Source: Saccharothrix obliqua
GTDB taxonomy: Bacteria > Actinomycetota > Actinomycetes > Mycobacteriales > Pseudonocardiaceae
Assembly: GCF_019375475.1 (NCBI RefSeq)
Contig: NZ_JAHXGQ010000006.1
Coordinates: forward strand, 1-64,000
DNA length: 64,000 bases
Reading direction: 5' to 3'
Shown: positions 61,445 through 64,000 of the stretch, in pieces
Layout: each line of letters opens with the position of its first letter
Position numbering within the stretch: position 1 is the first letter of the stretch
Notes under the pieces: generated by a model
The model's input: the letters and a program-made list of their open reading frames with translations, nothing else
What the model was told of the DNA's origin: nothing
Databases searched by the model: none
Made by a program: the position numbers and the translations under genes

Positions 61445-63693
61445 CTCGTGCTCGACTTCTCGGCTGTGACGCCCCTGGCGTCGTTCGGCACCGCCGCCGC
61501 CGCGGCCCGCGAGGCACGCGCCCGCCGGTAGATGCGCCGGGCGGACAGCAGCACCAGCAGCGCGGCGGCGAGGACGGTGATGACGATGGTGATGGTCCCG
61601 TAGGCGGAGGAGGAGACCTCCAGCCGGGCCCGTTCACCGAGTTCCACGCCGTCCGGCGTGGTGAGCCTGATGTGCACCGGGAACCGCCCGGACCGCAGCA
61701 CCTCCACCGGCACGGTGAGCTGCCGGTCGCCACGCGCGGGCAGCACCTGGTCCGGCAACTGCTGGGCGATGATGCCGGGCGTCTCCTCCACCACGATCCG
61801 CACGGTGACCCGCACGTCCAGGCGGTTGCGGACGGTCACCGGGATGGGGCTGTCGCCGGACGCGAGCAGGATCGGGCTGTTCGGCTCGGTCACGGTGACC
61901 TTGCGGCGCAGCTCGTCGACCTGCTCCCGGGCGTTGCCCAGGGCGATCCGCGCGCCCGACTCGTTGCCGCGCCACGCGCCGGACGTGGCACGCAGCAGGC
62001 CCAGCCGCAGCGGGTCGACCAGCGCGTTGGGCGCGGTGGACGCGGCGTCCTGCTGGCTCATCGCCCGGGACAGCTCCTGGAGCCCCTGCCACGACCCGGC
62101 GACCTCGGCGGTCACCGCGGGCGGGACCTCGTGCGCGCCGGACTCGACCGGGTAGCTCAACGCGGCCTGCTGCTCGGGCAGCGCGCCCAGCAGCGCCTGG
62201 AGCCCGACCGGCGTGGCGTACCCGGCGGCCACCAGCGACTTGGTGATCTGGAGGAACGTGTTGACCTCGCCGGTCGGCGCGTTCCAGCGGCGGGGCGGGC
62301 TGATCACGACCTGCTGCCCGTTGCCCTGGAACCCGGTGCGGTAGGCGAGCGCGGCGAGCGCGTTCTGCACGGACACCGGGCGCGTCTCGACGGGTGTCGT
62401 GATGCCGCTCGCGGTCCTGGCGGTGGCCGCGCCGCGCAGCGCGTCGGACACCATGCCGTCGATGCGGACGGCGGTGACCTGCTTGCCGTCGGCGTCCAGC
62501 CGCACCGGGCCGGTGCCGGGCGTGCCCGCGACGGCGGCCTGGTCGAGCACGAGCGACGTGACGCCCTGGGCGCTCAGCTCGGTCAGCGCCTGCTGGTCGA
62601 CGACGCCGTCGGCGGGCCACGCGAGGCCGGGCTGCGCCTGCACCTGGAGCACCTCGCGCACCACGTCCGCGCCCTTGGCGGCGAGCGCGGTCAGGTCGGT
62701 CAGCCCGGCGCGGGCCAGCGCGACCAGGTCGGCGTCCGCGTCGGGCAGGGCCACCACGCACCGGCCGCCCGCGAGCAGGCGCAGCTGCGCCAGCCACAGC
62801 TCGGCCTCGTTGCGGCCCTTGCCCGCGCCCTGGCCACGCACCTGGTAGCCCTTGCTCATGGCCTGCACGGTGCGCAGCAGGTCGGGGTCGACGGCCAGGC
62901 ACACACCCGTGCCCAGCGGGTCGCCCAACGCCGACTCGTACCCCTTGAGCAGGCCGTACAGGCGTCCGCCGAGCGCCAGCGAGGACGCCAGCTCGTCGTC
63001 GGACAACACCGGTTCCAGGCCGCCGCTCACCATGCGGGGCTGGTCGGCCAGCGGCCACAGCAGCGTGATCCGCGCCGGGTTGGCCGGCACGCCGAGCGCC
63101 TCGCCGTCCGGCACCGCGAGCACCGGCAGCAGGGTGCTCAGCGCGGCCAGCCGGGCGCGGTAACCGCGGTCCAGGCTGCCGTTGATGTTCGCCAGGATCG
63201 GGTAGACGCCGGGCCGGTCGATGCGCAGCGACGTGTTGTCGGGTCCGCGCACCGGCACGGTCAGGGTGAACGGCTTGCTCTGCCCGACCTTCAGCTCGTC
63301 CGCGATCCGGGTGAACCACGGCTGCACGAACTCGGCGTCGGTCGGCTCGCGCAACGCCTGCCGGACGGCCTCCTCGCTGGTCAGCGCCTCACCGCGTTCG
63401 AGCCGCAGCTCGATGTCGGTGATGTCCCGGTCACCGGTGTTGATGATCTTGCCGGTGACCGTGACGGAGTTCGCGCCCGCGGTGACCACCCGCGGCGACA
63501 GCTCCTCGATGTCCAGCCGCAGCAGCGGTTGGACGGTCTGGCCGGGCTGGTTGGACGCCGGGCGGGTCGCCCACACCTGCGTGGCGGGCGCGGGTCGCAC
63601 GGGGATGCGCCCGCCGTCGACCGGCGCGGCGACCGCGGGCGTGCCGGAGATCAGCACCCCGGCCACCGCGAGCGCGGACAGCAGCCGTTTCAC
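61441..63693 (-). CDS. Secreted/membrane protein, DUF6049 type (Rv3909-like)
   Basis: A 750-residue exported protein with a signal peptide (to AVAA-PVD, about 23), a long extracytoplasmic region with beta-rich domains at both ends ([20 protein letters not shown] and [17 protein letters not shown]), and one C-terminal membrane helix (about 700-722) before a basic tail. The GTG at 63693 overlaps the NUDIX stop as GTGA; another GTG is two codons earlier. It lies between the NUDIX gene and murJ as Rv3909 does in M. tuberculosis. The function is unknown but probably linked to the envelope. Confidence 0.88.
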   Translation of the reverse strand: MKRLLSALAVAGVLISGTPAVAAPVDGGRIPVRPAPATQVWATRPASNQPGQTVQPLLRLDIEELSPRVVTAGANSVTVTGKIINTGDRDITDIELRLERGEALTSEEAVRQALREPTDAEFVQPWFTRIADELKVGQSKPFTLTVPVRGPDNTSLRIDRPGVYPILANINGSLDRGYRARLAALSTLLPVLAVPDGEALGVPANPARITLLWPLADQPRMVSGGLEPVLSDDELASSLALGGRLYGLLKGYESALGDPLGTGVCLAVDPDLLRTVQAMSKGYQVRGQGAGKGRNEAELWLAQLRLLAGGRCVVALPDADADLVALARAGLTDLTALAAKGADVVREVLQVQAQPGLAWPADGVVDQQALTELSAQGVTSLVLDQAAVAGTPGTGPVRLDADGKQVTAVRIDGMVSDALRGAATARTASGITTPVETRPVSVQNALAALAYRTGFQGNGQQVVISPPRRWNAPTGEVNTFLQITKSLVAAGYATPVGLQALLGALPEQQAALSYPVESGAHEVPPAVTAEVAGSWQGLQELSRAMSQQDAASTAPNALVDPLRLGLLRATSGAWRGNESGARIALGNAREQVDELRRKVTVTEPNSPILLASGDSPIPVTVRNRLDVRVTVRIVVEETPGIIAQQLPDQVLPARGDRQLTVPVEVLRSGRFPVHIRLTTPDGVELGERARLEVSSSAYGTITIVITVLAAALLVLLSARRIYRRARASRAAAAAVPNDARGVTAEKSSTS

Positions 63694-64000
63694 GCCCACT
63701 CCGCTCCGTCCACGTTGGCGTCGGCCAGGTCGGAGCCTGTCCGGTCAGGTCCGAGCAGCTCGACGGCGCGGCGCACCAGACGCCGCTCGTCCGCGTAGGC
63801 GAGCCGCTCGTCCAGTTCGCCAAGGGGCACCCACGCCACCTCGGTGACCTCCACGTCTTCGTCGGAAAGCTCGCCGCCCAGCGCTTCGAGGAGGAAGTGG
63901 TGGACGGTCTTGTGCACCCGGCGGTCCTCGGCCACGAACCAGTAGTCGATCGAGCCGAGGGGCCGGAGCACCCTGCTATGAATACCGGTCTCCTCGGCGA
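63690..64000 (-). CDS. NUDIX hydrolase, C-terminal part (runs off the right edge)
   Basis: The frame is open to the window edge and carries AEETGI, the end of the NUDIX box, then [23 protein letters not shown] and [20 protein letters not shown], typical of MutT-like enzymes. By position it matches Rv3908 (mutT4). Its stop overlaps the next gene as GTGA. The first part of the protein is outside the window. Confidence 0.9.
   Translation of the reverse strand, partial: AEETGIHSRVLRPLGSIDYWFVAEDRRVHKTVHHFLLEALGGELSDEDVEVTEVAWVPLGELDERLAYADERRLVRRAVELLGPDRTGSDLADANVDGAEWA

Overview
The window is very GC-rich (about 70% or more by eye) actinobacterial chromosome. The left edge has the conserved order ino1, padR, DUF5318, ponA, GT87, rpsF-ssb-rpsR-rplI, dnaB, known from Mycobacterium tuberculosis Rv0046c-Rv0058. 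The right edge carries NUDIX, a DUF6049-type protein and murJ, the block Rv3908-Rv3910. Both blocks lie near oriC in that species. The DUF5753/DUF397 pair, the many TetR genes, a DasR-type operator and several promoters that fit leaderless transcription suggest Pseudonocardiales (Saccharothrix, Actinosynnema or Lentzea type). The genus is an inference. No dnaA, dnaN, rRNA or tRNA gene was seen.

Layout. 1-13.4 kb is core: a class A penicillin-binding protein, two GT87 mannosyltransferase-like paralogues facing each other around a methyltransferase, endonuclease IV, the S6/SSB/S18/L9 operon with a leader that can pair with its own Shine-Dalgarno, and dnaB behind a cluster of DnaA boxes. 13.6-21.1 kb is accessory: a decaying tandem gene pair, three TetR regulators with visible operators, an SDR, a secreted trypsin-like protease, a quinone-oxidoreductase-like protein, a carboxylesterase and an AraC remnant.

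21.1-28.2 kb is the most notable part. It is one tightly overlapped minus-strand operon: queC, queE, queD, folE2, an uncharacterised gene, a DGQHR-domain gene, dpdA and a second DGQHR-domain gene. The first four genes make preQ0 from GTP. The DpdA-like transglycosylase and its DndB/DpdB-like partners would put preQ0 into DNA. No queF, ordinary tgt or restriction gene lies alongside, so it looks like a compact 7-deazaguanine DNA-modification system.

28.4-34 kb holds a TetR gene, a DEDDh exonuclease, a GGDEF protein, a long sparse intergenic region, a small membrane-protein/HTH cassette, and about 1.3 kb of strongly G-skewed low-complexity DNA. 34.1-42.6 kb (minus strand) encodes surface-type proteins: a roughly 1,716-residue secreted protein with about 13 degenerate chaplin-like repeats followed by two other repeat zones, a small secreted protein, and a membrane-anchored beta-helix-like protein. 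42.7-56.2 kb holds an AI-2E family transporter, an MBL hydrolase/TetR pair, a second GGDEF protein, a four-gene two-component operon (kinase, regulator, DUF1707 protein, GNAT), an XRE/DUF397 pair, an NmrA/DUF2867 protein, tdh-kbl and a LysR gene. 56.3-64 kb holds three 43-bp-spaced palindromes, ptsI with a DasR-type operator over its start, and the murJ envelope operon with a separate pseudokinase gene.
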